The notes under the pieces are model-generated. The model was not told the DNA's origin. It did not search any database and saw only the letters and a list, made by a program, of their open reading frames with translations. Below are positions 21,028-30,059 of a stretch of 33,021 nt of DNA, piece by piece. The DNA is from an uncultured Lachnospiraceae bacterium (lineage in GTDB: Bacteria > Bacillota > Clostridia > Lachnospirales > Lachnospiraceae). The DNA is taken from positions 1-33,021 of the forward strand of contig CANRAZ010000024.1 of assembly GCA_947628705.1 (NCBI GenBank), given 5' to 3'. Both the position numbers and the translations under genes were made by a program. The stretch's first letter is position 1, and every line of letters begins with the position of its first letter.

Positions 21028-23505
21028 TTAAATGACAAGCGCTTCGTCTACAGAAAATTCGCCCGAAAGTACCGTAAGGCTCACAGTGTGTGAACCTCTT
21101 TCAAGTCCGTCCCTGTAAACGGAAATTTCTCTGAAACCGCACGGCGGAACAGTAAGCCTTTCACTGGCGGCGGAGCCGTCGATAAAAAGTTTTATTTGAG
21201 CGGCAGAACCGTTTTTGGGCTTGTTTTCACCGCAGAAAGCGAAGCCTGTTCCTGTAAAGCGAAAATGCAGGATCGCTCCCTCGCTGCCTGTGGATATTGT
21301 CCTTTTGAAGTGCCGGAAGCTGCTCATGGTGTTATGCTGCCATTCCCCTTCGTATTCAAAGCAGCTGTCCGTATTGTCAAAGCGTGAAGCATAATACCCT
21401 GACTTATCGCCCCTGTTATCGGTACAAATGGGCAGAAGGGCAACATTTGCAAAACAGTTTTCGTTGTAGGAACTGTAAAATGCGGCACGGCCTGCCGATG
21501 CAATCGGCTCGCCGCAAACAGGAGTTTCGTAAACTGCAAGCTCTTTTCCGTCAGCCGAGCAGACGATCCTGCCTCCGGCTGCAGAGAGCGTAAGCCGGAT
21601 ACTGTGAGAATAGCCGTCAGGCGAGCCGTTGAGGGAATTGTCGTGACTGTCCGAAGGGTTTGTTATAACTCCCTCTCTGAGAACAGTATCGTTTCTTCTG
21701 AGTTTCCATGCTCCGTTTTCGAAAACAATGAGGCTGTAACCGCTTACGCCGATATCTGCAAGGCTGTATCTGATTCCTATGCCTGCATAGCTGCTCATCG
21801 GAGTCTTGCTTTTCTTCAGCATTACATCGCAGGACATGCTGTAGTTAAACCACCTGTCGTCTCCGAAATTTGAGGTCGGGTCAGGAGTATATCCCCACTC
21901 GTGAGCTTTCGTTTCGGACGTAATAATCTGCATCAGTACGTTTTTTCCGTTCAGCCTTCTTACTTCAAATGCTCCGCCTTCGTCTGTGGTATATCTAGGG
22001 GCGCAGCCGCGTTTTTTCAGATAGTTGGGAGGAAAGCTTTCATATTCAAAATTATCGTAATAGGGCAGGGACAGAATCCGGGATTCGCTTTTCTTCGCCA
22101 AGGCAATATGCTCCCAAATCCTGTCTTTTCTCTCAATGTCAAGAGTTGTAACGGTAACAAGAGAGTAAGGCTTTAAAGTAAGCCTATAGCAGAAGCCGCT
22201 TTTATCGGCGGAGAACAAAGGGGTTATTTGATTTGTTTTTCTAAAGTAATTTTTTTCAGGCCCCGTTGTTTCCCACACGTATACCGTTGAGTCCGCCTTG
22301 TCAAGTCCGCGCACGGTAAAGCCGTAGTCAATCGGGTCGGATGTTGAGTTCACAAGCACTGTGCTGTAATCGCCTGTAAGTGGGTCTGAGGCGGTCATAT
22401 AGGTGTTTACGGAATTAACGATGCAGTGTCCGTCGCCGCCCGGAACGCCGTCGGCATTGCACGCGCCGTCTGAAAAAAGCCAGCCCTTTTTAATGAAACG
22501 TGAAAAATGCAGCGACATGTAGAAGCCGCTGTCAAGAGTATAGTGACCGCTCCACGGTTCATTGGCAGTAATAAGCTGTTTGCTGCAATAGGTCACTCCA
22601 TCATAGTAGGCGGAAATAACAGGCTGATATTCGTAAAGAGTCATGCAGCCGTAAGGATACATTGAAATGATCCGGCTTGCGACGTCGAGCATTCCGTTGA
22701 GACCTGAAATTCCGGTCCCGTTCCCGTCAAAACGGCAGGCGCCCTCCGGATAGCCCATCGGGGCGCTTCCTTCGCTGAACCACAGCTCCTTGCCGTATTT
22801 ATCGGAAAGAAGCCTCGCATTGCCGTCGGCAATGCTTGTATAGTGGCTTCCCACAACGTCTACGGCAGACATCAGCTCCGGGTCGTTAAGCATAAGCCGC
22901 GCTGCTTCCCACGTGCCGACCTCATCTGCGGCAGCTATTTTTATTTTAGAGTAGTCATATGGGCAGTCTTTTTCGAACCTGAGCCTTTTGGCAAGATATT
23001 TTATCCATTCAGGCTCTACGGTTCTTTCGTTACGGTTAGCGCTTACATAGTCGAATTTAAGTCCAAGGGTCTGATATGCAGAATCCAAGTTTGCTTTATA
23101 CCATCTGTAGCGCGCGTCAAAAATATCTTCGGAGTCGCTGACCCAGCGCGGTTCGCTCCAGTAGAGCATATCCAGAGTAAGCTCCGGATTTACGGCTTTG
23201 GCATCAGCCGCAAGTAAAAAGCCCATGCCCCTCGTAACGTCGGGCGTTTCGTCAGGAGAGCGGATTATTGCAGGCTCTGTCCCGGAAGACGAGTTGACGT
23301 CAGAACCCATTTCAATTTTAAGGTGATTGATCCCGATACCGTCTTTTCCGAACATCAACTGTAAAAGCTCTTTGTAAATTTCCGGATGTTCCGCTCTGTA
23401 ATCAAGCAGCAGACGTGAGGAATTGTTGGCGCTTACCATACCGGCGCCGCGGTATGCCCTGTTCGGTAAAGCGTTGAGAGATTTACCGTCTATAATGATT
23501 TCCAT
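21028..23505 (-). CDS. Glycoside hydrolase family 59 (galactocerebrosidase-like)
   Basis: The 825-residue protein matches GH59, the family of mammalian galactocerebrosidase, which removes beta-galactosyl groups. The TIM-barrel half shows HLKIEMGSDVNSSSGTEP, the acid/base E160 in SANRNERTVEPEW, DVVGSHY near 217, the nucleophile E245 in LWFSEGS, and ITANEPWSGHYTL. Residues of roughly 480-680 form a jelly-roll like the lectin domain of GALC, and the last 120 residues are an extra galactose-binding-like beta-sandwich. There is no signal peptide, so it should act in the cytoplasm on imported galactosides. Its ATG is 11 nt after the GH26 stop, and its AAAGGA RBS overlaps that stop, implying coupled translation. 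Confidence 0.88.
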   Translation of the reverse strand: MEIIIDGKSLNALPNRAYRGAGMVSANNSSRLLLDYRAEHPEIYKELLQLMFGKDGIGINHLKIEMGSDVNSSSGTEPAIIRSPDETPDVTRGMGFLLAADAKAVNPELTLDMLYWSEPRWVSDSEDIFDARYRWYKANLDSAYQTLGLKFDYVSANRNERTVEPEWIKYLAKRLRFEKDCPYDYSKIKIAAADEVGTWEAARLMLNDPELMSAVDVVGSHYTSIADGNARLLSDKYGKELWFSEGSAPMGYPEGACRFDGNGTGISGLNGMLDVASRIISMYPYGCMTLYEYQPVISAYYDGVTYCSKQLITANEPWSGHYTLDSGFYMSLHFSRFIKKGWLFSDGACNADGVPGGDGHCIVNSVNTYMTASDPLTGDYSTVLVNSTSDPIDYGFTVRGLDKADSTVYVWETTGPEKNYFRKTNQITPLFSADKSGFCYRLTLKPYSLVTVTTLDIERKDRIWEHIALAKKSESRILSLPYYDNFEYESFPPNYLKKRGCAPRYTTDEGGAFEVRRLNGKNVLMQIITSETKAHEWGYTPDPTSNFGDDRWFNYSMSCDVMLKKSKTPMSSYAGIGIRYSLADIGVSGYSLIVFENGAWKLRRNDTVLREGVITNPSDSHDNSLNGSPDGYSHSIRLTLSAAGGRIVCSADGKELAVYETPVCGEPIASAGRAAFYSSYNENCFANVALLPICTDNRGDKSGYYASRFDNTDSCFEYEGEWQHNTMSSFRHFKRTISTGSEGAILHFRFTGTGFAFCGENKPKNGSAAQIKLFIDGSAASERLTVPPCGFREISVYRDGLERGSHTVSLTVLSGEFSVDEALVI

Positions 23506-23516
23506 GACGTGATCCT

Positions 23517-24623
23517 TTAAAGCTCAGGAAGCTCATCAAGCGTAATGACCTTATCGCTGTTGTAAACATTTTTAAGGTTTGTCTTGTTGTTTCCGGTTAT
23601 ATAATCAGTGTGCCATATCATAAACCATGACCACATGCACCCGTCGGATTCAAATTTTTCCACGCTTGGAACATTTCCGCATTCATGGAAAGCAAGAGGC
23701 TTTCCGGCGTCTGTAACCTTTAGAAGCCTGTCCCAAGCCTTTTTGTTTGTAGAATTGTCATATGTGTCTGAACCGATTATATCGCAGTACTCATCGCCGG
23801 GGTACCAATTGTCCTTAACCTCTCCGGAATAGCCTAAAACCCAAATAAGGTTTGTAAGATCAAATTCGTCGGTGAAGCGGTCATACATCATCTGCCAAAG
23901 CTTTTTGAAGTTTTCCGCTCCGCCTTTGCCCCACCAGAACCATTGACCGTCAAATTCATGGAAAGGACGCCAGAGAACGGTTACGCCGGCGTCTCTCAGC
24001 TCCTGAAGAGCGGCAGCCGCCTTGTCCCAGTTTTCAATCATGGCGTTATATTCGGGCGTGCCCTCCGTAAGAAGCTTATCAAAATCAGGATTGTCATTCA
24101 GAGATTCCTGATAGCCCAGACCGTTTATTCCGGTATGCCAGCATATTGTTACAATACCGCCCTTGCTATGCCATTCTTTTGAACGTTTTACAACTCCGTC
24201 GAAATCCCCGTTCATAAAATCCAGACCTCTGATGGCAGGCAGCTTGCCCGTAGTCTTTTCGATATAGTTCATTTCGTAATCGGGGCTTCCCATCCAAGTG
24301 GATTCCTGCTGGCAGGAAAGAATGCATGTGCCGAAGGTATCGCAAAGGTAGTCATATGTTCTTTTGGCGGCGGCGTCTGCATTGGAATTGGACAGTTCAT
24401 ATTTTGCGACGTAATCAGAGCCGTCTCCGTTGTCGTCTGCGGAAGGAGCCGAGGTAGGGCTTCCGCCCGTCTCCGAATCGGAACCGTCATCATTTTTTCC
24501 GTCCTCTGCAGATGCTGTGACGGAAGGGGTACTGTCGGCGTTTTCGCCGGTCTTCTCAGCTCCGCAGGCGCAAAGCATGGCTGCGAGCGTTATGATACAG
24601 ATTAAAACAGCAGTCTTTTTCAT
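23517..24623 (-). CDS. Secreted GH26 beta-mannanase-like lipoprotein
   Basis: The 368-residue protein begins with a lipoprotein signal (MKKTAVLICIITLAAMLCAC) with lipobox LCAC, so C20 is the lipidated residue. A 45-residue Ser/Asp/Gly linker spans about 25-70. The catalytic domain is GH26: CQQESTWMG near 104, the acid/base E223 in VLWRPFHEFDGQWFWWG, LIWVLGYSGEV near 259, IIGSDTYDN near 282 and the nucleophile E314 in AFHECGN. The family hydrolyses beta-mannans and some mixed-linkage glucans; this one would work outside the cell, tethered to the membrane. ATG 24623 is chosen for AAAGGAG upstream and the signal peptide; the open frame reaches 24728 without either. It is the first gene of a two-gene operon with GH59. 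Confidence 0.9.
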   Translation of the reverse strand: MKKTAVLICIITLAAMLCACGAEKTGENADSTPSVTASAEDGKNDDGSDSETGGSPTSAPSADDNGDGSDYVAKYELSNSNADAAAKRTYDYLCDTFGTCILSCQQESTWMGSPDYEMNYIEKTTGKLPAIRGLDFMNGDFDGVVKRSKEWHSKGGIVTICWHTGINGLGYQESLNDNPDFDKLLTEGTPEYNAMIENWDKAAAALQELRDAGVTVLWRPFHEFDGQWFWWGKGGAENFKKLWQMMYDRFTDEFDLTNLIWVLGYSGEVKDNWYPGDEYCDIIGSDTYDNSTNKKAWDRLLKVTDAGKPLAFHECGNVPSVEKFESDGCMWSWFMIWHTDYITGNNKTNLKNVYNSDKVITLDELPEL

Positions 24624-24733
24624 GTAGAATAAGTCTCCTTTGGCAAGTTTTTTTAAACTTAAGCCGGACGCAGGTTTTATATGCGGCGGCATTATTTTCA
24701 TGTGCAGTACATGAATACAGTTTATCATATAGC

Positions 24734-24786
24734 GCGCCTGTTTAAAATAAAAATTTTTATTTGTGCCGATATTTTAAAACAGGCGC
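24734..24786. promoter_or_regulatory. Inverted repeat between divergent glycosidase and dehydrogenase genes
   Basis: GCGCCTGTTTAAAAT (24734-24748) is repeated inverted at 24771-24786 with one extra A, across a 22-bp AT-rich centre. It lies about 110 bp upstream of the GH26 start and 40 bp upstream of the plus-strand promoter, a fitting place for a shared regulator; alternatively it is an intergenic hairpin. Confidence 0.45.
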
Positions 24787-24826
24787 CGTGTTTATAAAAT
24801 GTTAATATGACTTTCTGAATGAAGGA

Positions 24827-24856
24827 TTGACATCACCGTATACGGTACATTAAAAT
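24827..24856 (+). promoter_or_regulatory. Promoter with a perfect 12-bp palindrome in its spacer
   Basis: TTGACA (24827-24832) is followed after 17-18 bp by TTAAAAT (24850-24856). The spacer contains the exact palindrome ACCGTATACGGT (24835-24846), placed to act as an operator for a repressor of the two dehydrogenase genes. Confidence 0.65.
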
Positions 24857-24951
24857 AATCTGTAATATACGCTGTTTTTACGGAACGGCGGTAAAAATAG
24901 GATTGCAAAGGCATCTGAAACATTCCGGCAAATGAAGGAAAGGAGAATAAT

Positions 24952-25998
24952 ATGAAAGTACTTTTTATCGGCGGAACGGGAACCATCAGCACGGCTATTT
25001 CAAAACAGCTTGCCGAAAGAGGAGATGAGCTTTATCTTCTTAACAGAGGAAGCTGCAATGAAAAGATTACCGAAGGGCTGAGCCCTGATAAGGCGGCGAA
25101 TGTAAGGTGGATCAAGGCGGACGTCAACGATGAAGCAGACGTTGCAAAAAAGCTTGAGGGTCTGCGGTTTGACACGGTTTGCGATTTTATAGGCTTTGTG
25201 CCTTCGCAGCTTGAGAGGGATTACAGGCTGTTTAACCGAAAGACGAAGCAGTTTATTTACATCAGCTCTGCATCGGCTTATCATAAGCCGGTGAGAGACT
25301 ACAGAATAACAGAAGGAACCGCGCTTGCAAATCCCTACTGGGAATATTCCAGAAACAAGATAGCCTGCGAGGAATTTCTAATGAAAATGTACCGTGAAAA
25401 CGGATTTCCGGTGACGATAGTGAGACCCAGCCACACCTACTGTGAGAATTCGGTTCCTCTGGGAGTTCACGGAAACAAGGGCAGCTGGCAGGTGCTTAAG
25501 CGTATGCTTGAACATAAGCCTGTAATTATTCACGGCGACGGGACATCTCTTTGGACTATTACCTTTAATGAGGATTTTGCAAGAGGCTTCATCGGACTTA
25601 TGGGCAATCCTCATGCCGTCGGAGAGGCGTTCCATATCACGAACGATGAGTCTCTTACATGGAATCAGATCTATGAAATCATTGCGGACTGCCTTGGAGT
25701 TGAGCTTAAACCTTACTATGTATCGTCTGAGTTCTTAGCCTCGGTAAGCGATTATGATTACGTCGGAAGCCTCATAGGGGACAAGTCAAACACCGTTGTT
25801 TTCGACACTTCAAAGCTTAAAAATGCGGTTCCCGGCTTTAAGCCTGTGATAAGAGCGGAGGAAGGCATCAGAAGAACGGTTGAGTATGTGCTTTCTCACA
25901 AAGAATGTCAGCAGGACGATGAAGAATTTGACGCATGGTGCGACAGACTGATTGACGGGCTTGAGGATCTTAAGAAAAGGCTTAACGGAAGAAAATAA
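24952..25998 (+). CDS. NAD-dependent epimerase/dehydratase family protein (extended SDR)
   Basis: The 348-residue protein has an N-terminal Rossmann domain with MKVLFIGGTGTIS (the G-x2-G-x2-G pattern used by atypical extended SDRs), the active-site segment ISSASAYHKP near 102, and Y-x3-K in WEYSRNKIACEEF near 130. The C-terminal part (TIVRPSHTYCENS, ITNDESLTWNQIYEII) is typical of NAD-dependent sugar epimerase/dehydratase homologues of uncertain substrate. AAAGGAG gives a clear RBS. It is divergent from the mannanase/galactosidase pair and followed by a second SDR, suggesting handling of a sugar or sugar acid from that pathway; this link is inference only. Confidence 0.9.
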   Translation: MKVLFIGGTGTISTAISKQLAERGDELYLLNRGSCNEKITEGLSPDKAANVRWIKADVNDEADVAKKLEGLRFDTVCDFIGFVPSQLERDYRLFNRKTKQFIYISSASAYHKPVRDYRITEGTALANPYWEYSRNKIACEEFLMKMYRENGFPVTIVRPSHTYCENSVPLGVHGNKGSWQVLKRMLEHKPVIIHGDGTSLWTITFNEDFARGFIGLMGNPHAVGEAFHITNDESLTWNQIYEIIADCLGVELKPYYVSSEFLASVSDYDYVGSLIGDKSNTVVFDTSKLKNAVPGFKPVIRAEEGIRRTVEYVLSHKECQQDDEEFDAWCDRLIDGLEDLKKRLNGRK

Positions 25999-26106
25999 AA
26001 AGGCGCAGAGCCGGCTGCAATGCTTTGAGAGAAAGAAAAATTGCGGCGGAAACAAAAAAGCCGTGAGGCAGGTTTATCAGAATTGTTAAGGAGGAAGGAA
26101 AACATT

Positions 26107-26853
26107 ATGGTTGACGTAAAAGGAAGATGGGCGCTTATCACAGGCGCAAGCAGAGGAATAGGTTACCTTACCGCGCACTTTATGGCTGATATGGGATGCA
26201 ATCTTATACTTCACAGCAGAAAGCCGGAGAACACGGAAAAGGTTCTTAGCGAGGTAAAAGAAAAGGGTGTGAAAGCATATGCGATAAGTGCGGAGCTTTC
26301 GGATTTGGACGCCGTTGACAGGATGCTTAAGGAAATTGACGGCTTTGGCGTTGATGTTGACATAGTTCTTAACAATGCGGGACTCCAGATTGCCTACAGA
26401 AACGATTATTTTGCAACGCCTGTTTCGGACTATACGGAAAGCTTTAAGATTAATACGGTCGCGCCTGCAATGATATGTTATCATTTTATGCCTAAGATGA
26501 TTAAAAAAGGCTTCGGAAGGATTTTGAACACGACAAGCGGAATCAGGCTTGAACCGCAGCAGGCGGGGTATTCCGCAAGCAAAGCGGCGCTTGATAAGAT
26601 AACGATTGACCTTGGCTCAACAGTTGAGGGTACTGACGTTATGATTAACCTGACCGACCCCGGCTGGTGCAGAACAGACCTTGGAGGCCCTCATGCGCCA
26701 AACGCGCCTGAAAGCGCAATTCCCGGAATCGTAGTCGGAGCTTTTGCAGACGATAAAAAATCCGGAAGATTTCTTGGCGCACAGTATTTTACGGGAATGA
26801 GCCTTGAGGAAGCGGTAAAGAAGGCCGAGTCTGAATTTGAAAGCCCTTACTGA
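26107..26853 (+). CDS. Short-chain dehydrogenase/reductase
   Basis: A 248-residue classical SDR. The cofactor loop is ITGASRGIG near residues 11-19, NNAG at about 90, the catalytic Ser in TTSG near 143 and Y-x3-K in GYSASKAALDK near 156. The basic residue after the second glycine-rich position (S-R-G) and SRKP at the end of beta-2 suggest NADP(H) preference. The substrate is not readable. AAGGAGGAAGG precedes the ATG at 26107. It starts 108 bp after the epimerase-like gene on the same strand, with no terminator I can see, so they probably share the promoter at 24827. Confidence 0.9.
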   Translation: MVDVKGRWALITGASRGIGYLTAHFMADMGCNLILHSRKPENTEKVLSEVKEKGVKAYAISAELSDLDAVDRMLKEIDGFGVDVDIVLNNAGLQIAYRNDYFATPVSDYTESFKINTVAPAMICYHFMPKMIKKGFGRILNTTSGIRLEPQQAGYSASKAALDKITIDLGSTVEGTDVMINLTDPGWCRTDLGGPHAPNAPESAIPGIVVGAFADDKKSGRFLGAQYFTGMSLEEAVKKAESEFESPY

Positions 26854-26901
26854 TAATTAAGCTAATTACGTATATACTGAATTCGGAGGATCAAAAAATA
26901 A

Positions 26902-28083
<1,182 letters not shown>

Positions 28084-28092
28084 CAAAAAAAC

Positions 28093-28137
28093 ACCGGGGC
28101 AAGTCTTTAAAACCTAAAGCATGCTCCGGTATTTTTT
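28093..28137. terminator. Terminator between trpS and the convergent nitrogen operon
   Basis: ACCGGGGCA (28093-28101) pairs with TGCTCCGGT (28122-28130), with one G-U pair, followed by A and six Ts. The upstream A-run would let it serve the minus strand too. Confidence 0.85.
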
Positions 28138-28155
28138 ATGAAAGGATATGTGATT

Positions 28156-28740
28156 TTACGAATATGTCCTGATAATGTTTTCTGCGATTTCTTTTTTAGA
28201 CTTACAGTTATCCATCGCCTGCTTTTCAATAAAATGATGCGCGTCGGACTCGGTCATCTTAAGCACATCAATCAACAGCCACTTTGCCCTGTTTATAATT
28301 CTTATCTCATTCATTTTTTCTTCAATGGTGACCGTCTTCCGCTCAAGTCTTCTGAGCCGTTCGCGCGTTGCGCTCATCCAATTTAAAGCGCGGGCGAGCA
28401 TTGCGGACGTGCTGGGCTTCGGAAGCAGGTACACGCCGTAATCGACTACCTTGGCGTGAATCTCTTCGTACAGGTCGCCCTTTACGAACATCAGAGAAAT
28501 CATTCCTCTTTCATTGCAAACGTCAATCGCAAATCTTGTGCCGAATTCGTCGGGCAGAGGGGTGTTGACGAGAACGAAATCGTAATACCTTTCGAGCACT
28601 GCTCTTTTTGCGGCGTTCACGCTTTCGACCACCTTTACAGGGGAATAGACGGATTCAGGAAGAAAAGCCGCCAGTGAGCTGTTGAATTTATCTGAGGACG
28701 AAACAACAAGGACACTGTAAACATGTTCTTTTAGAGCCAT
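28156..28740 (-). CDS. ANTAR-domain RNA-binding antiterminator with a degenerate receiver
   Basis: The 194-residue protein has an N-terminal CheY-like domain (about 1-125), a short coiled segment (RERLRRLERKTVTIEEKM) and a C-terminal ANTAR domain: NRAKWLLIDVLKMTESDAHH, then IEKQAMDNCKSKKEIAENII. ANTAR proteins bind paired hexaloop RNA hairpins and prevent terminator formation, often for nitrogen genes. The receiver looks unable to take phosphate: the acceptor Asp is N59 in FVLVNTPLP, and the acidic pocket reads VVSSSD, although the late Lys of LPKPS is kept. It is the last gene of the glutamine synthetase/glutamate synthase operon, 14 bp after glnA. Control by a partner protein or ligand is therefore more likely than by a histidine kinase. 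Confidence 0.92.
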   Translation of the reverse strand: MALKEHVYSVLVVSSSDKFNSSLAAFLPESVYSPVKVVESVNAAKRAVLERYYDFVLVNTPLPDEFGTRFAIDVCNERGMISLMFVKGDLYEEIHAKVVDYGVYLLPKPSTSAMLARALNWMSATRERLRRLERKTVTIEEKMNEIRIINRAKWLLIDVLKMTESDAHHFIEKQAMDNCKSKKEIAENIIRTYS

Positions 28741-28754
28741 TTGTTACCACCTTG

Positions 28755-29981
28755 TTACTTCGTAGTAGTGTTTTTGCAGTATGCGGAAATCACAGCCTGA
28801 GGCAAGTGTTCTTTTATGAAGCTGCTGTTTTCCGCAATTTTTGCAGCTTCTTCAATGGACTGAGGGAGGCTTTCGTATTTTGCGAGAACCTCGTCATCGG
28901 CCGTAAAAAGATTTATGTCAGCTGCCTCAGAAAGAGGAAGCTTGTTTTTGATCCCGTAAAGACCCGCATAAATAAGCAGGGCATAAGCAATATAAGGATT
29001 TGCCGACGGGTCGGGAGAACGCAGCTCGGCACGTTTGTACTCGCCGACTGCAGCCGGAACACGCACAAGCTGCGAGCGGTTTTCAGCCGACCATGAAATG
29101 AAACGGGGAGCCTTGTCCTTGCCAAGCCTCTCATAGGACTTTGCAACAGGGTTAAGGAAGAGCGTCATATCAGAAACGGTTGCGAGTATTCCTGCGATTA
29201 TTTCAGGCATAACGTCTCTGTTTTCGTGGTGGGCGGCAGCGGATATGTTTATGTGCATTCCGTTGCCCGGACAGTTTTTAAGAGGTCTTGGAGAGAAGTC
29301 CGCAAACAGTCCGTTGGTCGCCGCAATGGTTTTTACAACGTTTCGGAAGGTCGTTGCGTTGCCTGCCGCAGTCATAGGGTCTGAGTAGCGGAAATCAATT
29401 TCATTCTGTCCCGGACCTTCCTCGTGGTGGGAGGCTTCAGGACTGATGCCCATTCTTTCAAGCGTCAGGCAGATCTCACGTCTTACATTTTCGCCCTTGT
29501 CGTCAGGGGCTATATCCATGTAGCTTGCGTTGTCATAAGGAATGTCCGTAGGGTTTCCGTCCTCGTCACACTTCAAAAGATAAAATTCCATTTCAGCTCC
29601 GAAGTAAAAGGAATAGCCTGCTTTGGCGGCGGCGTCAACTGCTTCTTCGAGAATGTGGCGCGAATCGCATTCAAAAGGACTGCCGTCAGGATAGGTGATT
29701 GTACAGAACATTCTGATAACCTTTCCGTGCTCCGGCCTCCACGGCAGAACGGCGATTGTAGAAGGATCCGGGTGAAGGAAAAGGTCAGAGTGGACCTCGC
29801 CGCCGAAGCCCTCTATTGCCGATGCGTCAATGGCAATTCCGTACTTGAATGCACGGTTAAGCTCTCCCGGCATGATGGATATGTTTTTAAACTTTCCGTA
29901 CACATCACAGAAAGCAAGTCTTATAAACTTGACGTCTTCCTCATGAATGTACTGAATGACTTCATTAGCCGTATATTTCAT
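28755..29981 (-). CDS. glnA: Glutamine synthetase, type I, C-terminally shortened
   Basis: The enzyme makes glutamine from glutamate, ammonia and ATP. Active-site motifs are present: GAEMEFYLL, HHEEGPGQNEIDF, the NGMHIN loop, SWSAENRSQLVRVP and RAELRSPDPSANPYIAYA. At 408 residues it is about 30 short of usual GSI-alpha enzymes. It ends soon after SFIKEHLPQAVISAY, without the E-W-x2-Y-R-x2-V-x2-W-E tail that in Bacillus GS mediates contact with GlnR and other partners. Where adenylylated enzymes carry NLYxLP it has INLFTAD, so adenylylation is unlikely. ACGGAGG precedes the ATG. A 9-bp hairpin (30002-30010 with 30032-30040) lies in the gap before it, and TTGACT on the minus strand there may be part of an internal promoter. 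Confidence 0.95.
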   Translation of the reverse strand: MKYTANEVIQYIHEEDVKFIRLAFCDVYGKFKNISIMPGELNRAFKYGIAIDASAIEGFGGEVHSDLFLHPDPSTIAVLPWRPEHGKVIRMFCTITYPDGSPFECDSRHILEEAVDAAAKAGYSFYFGAEMEFYLLKCDEDGNPTDIPYDNASYMDIAPDDKGENVRREICLTLERMGISPEASHHEEGPGQNEIDFRYSDPMTAAGNATTFRNVVKTIAATNGLFADFSPRPLKNCPGNGMHINISAAAHHENRDVMPEIIAGILATVSDMTLFLNPVAKSYERLGKDKAPRFISWSAENRSQLVRVPAAVGEYKRAELRSPDPSANPYIAYALLIYAGLYGIKNKLPLSEAADINLFTADDEVLAKYESLPQSIEEAAKIAENSSFIKEHLPQAVISAYCKNTTTK

Positions 29982-30001
29982 AATTACCTCCGTTAATCAT
30001 A

Positions 30002-30040
30002 TTCCTTCCGCAGTCTTATGCTTGGACATTACGGAAGGAA
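30002..30040 (-). promoter_or_regulatory. Intercistronic hairpin upstream of glnA
   Basis: TTCCTTCCG and CGGAAGGAA form a perfect 9-bp stem with a 21-nt loop, just upstream of the glnA RBS. A TTGACT followed after 17 bp by CGTAAT on the minus strand overlaps it, so it may mark an internal promoter or a processing site that raises glnA over the upstream genes. It does not form the paired hexaloops expected for an ANTAR target. Confidence 0.4.
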
Positions 30041-30059
30041 CACGGAAAAAAGTCAACAT

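Noticed and set aside
29424-29996. Plus-strand open frame of 190 codons
   Set aside because: It is antisense to the well-supported glnA, with an odd composition and no RBS.
30002-30040. ANTAR-target RNA upstream of glnA
   Set aside because: There is one hairpin with a 21-nt loop, not the two short hexaloop hairpins that ANTAR proteins recognise.
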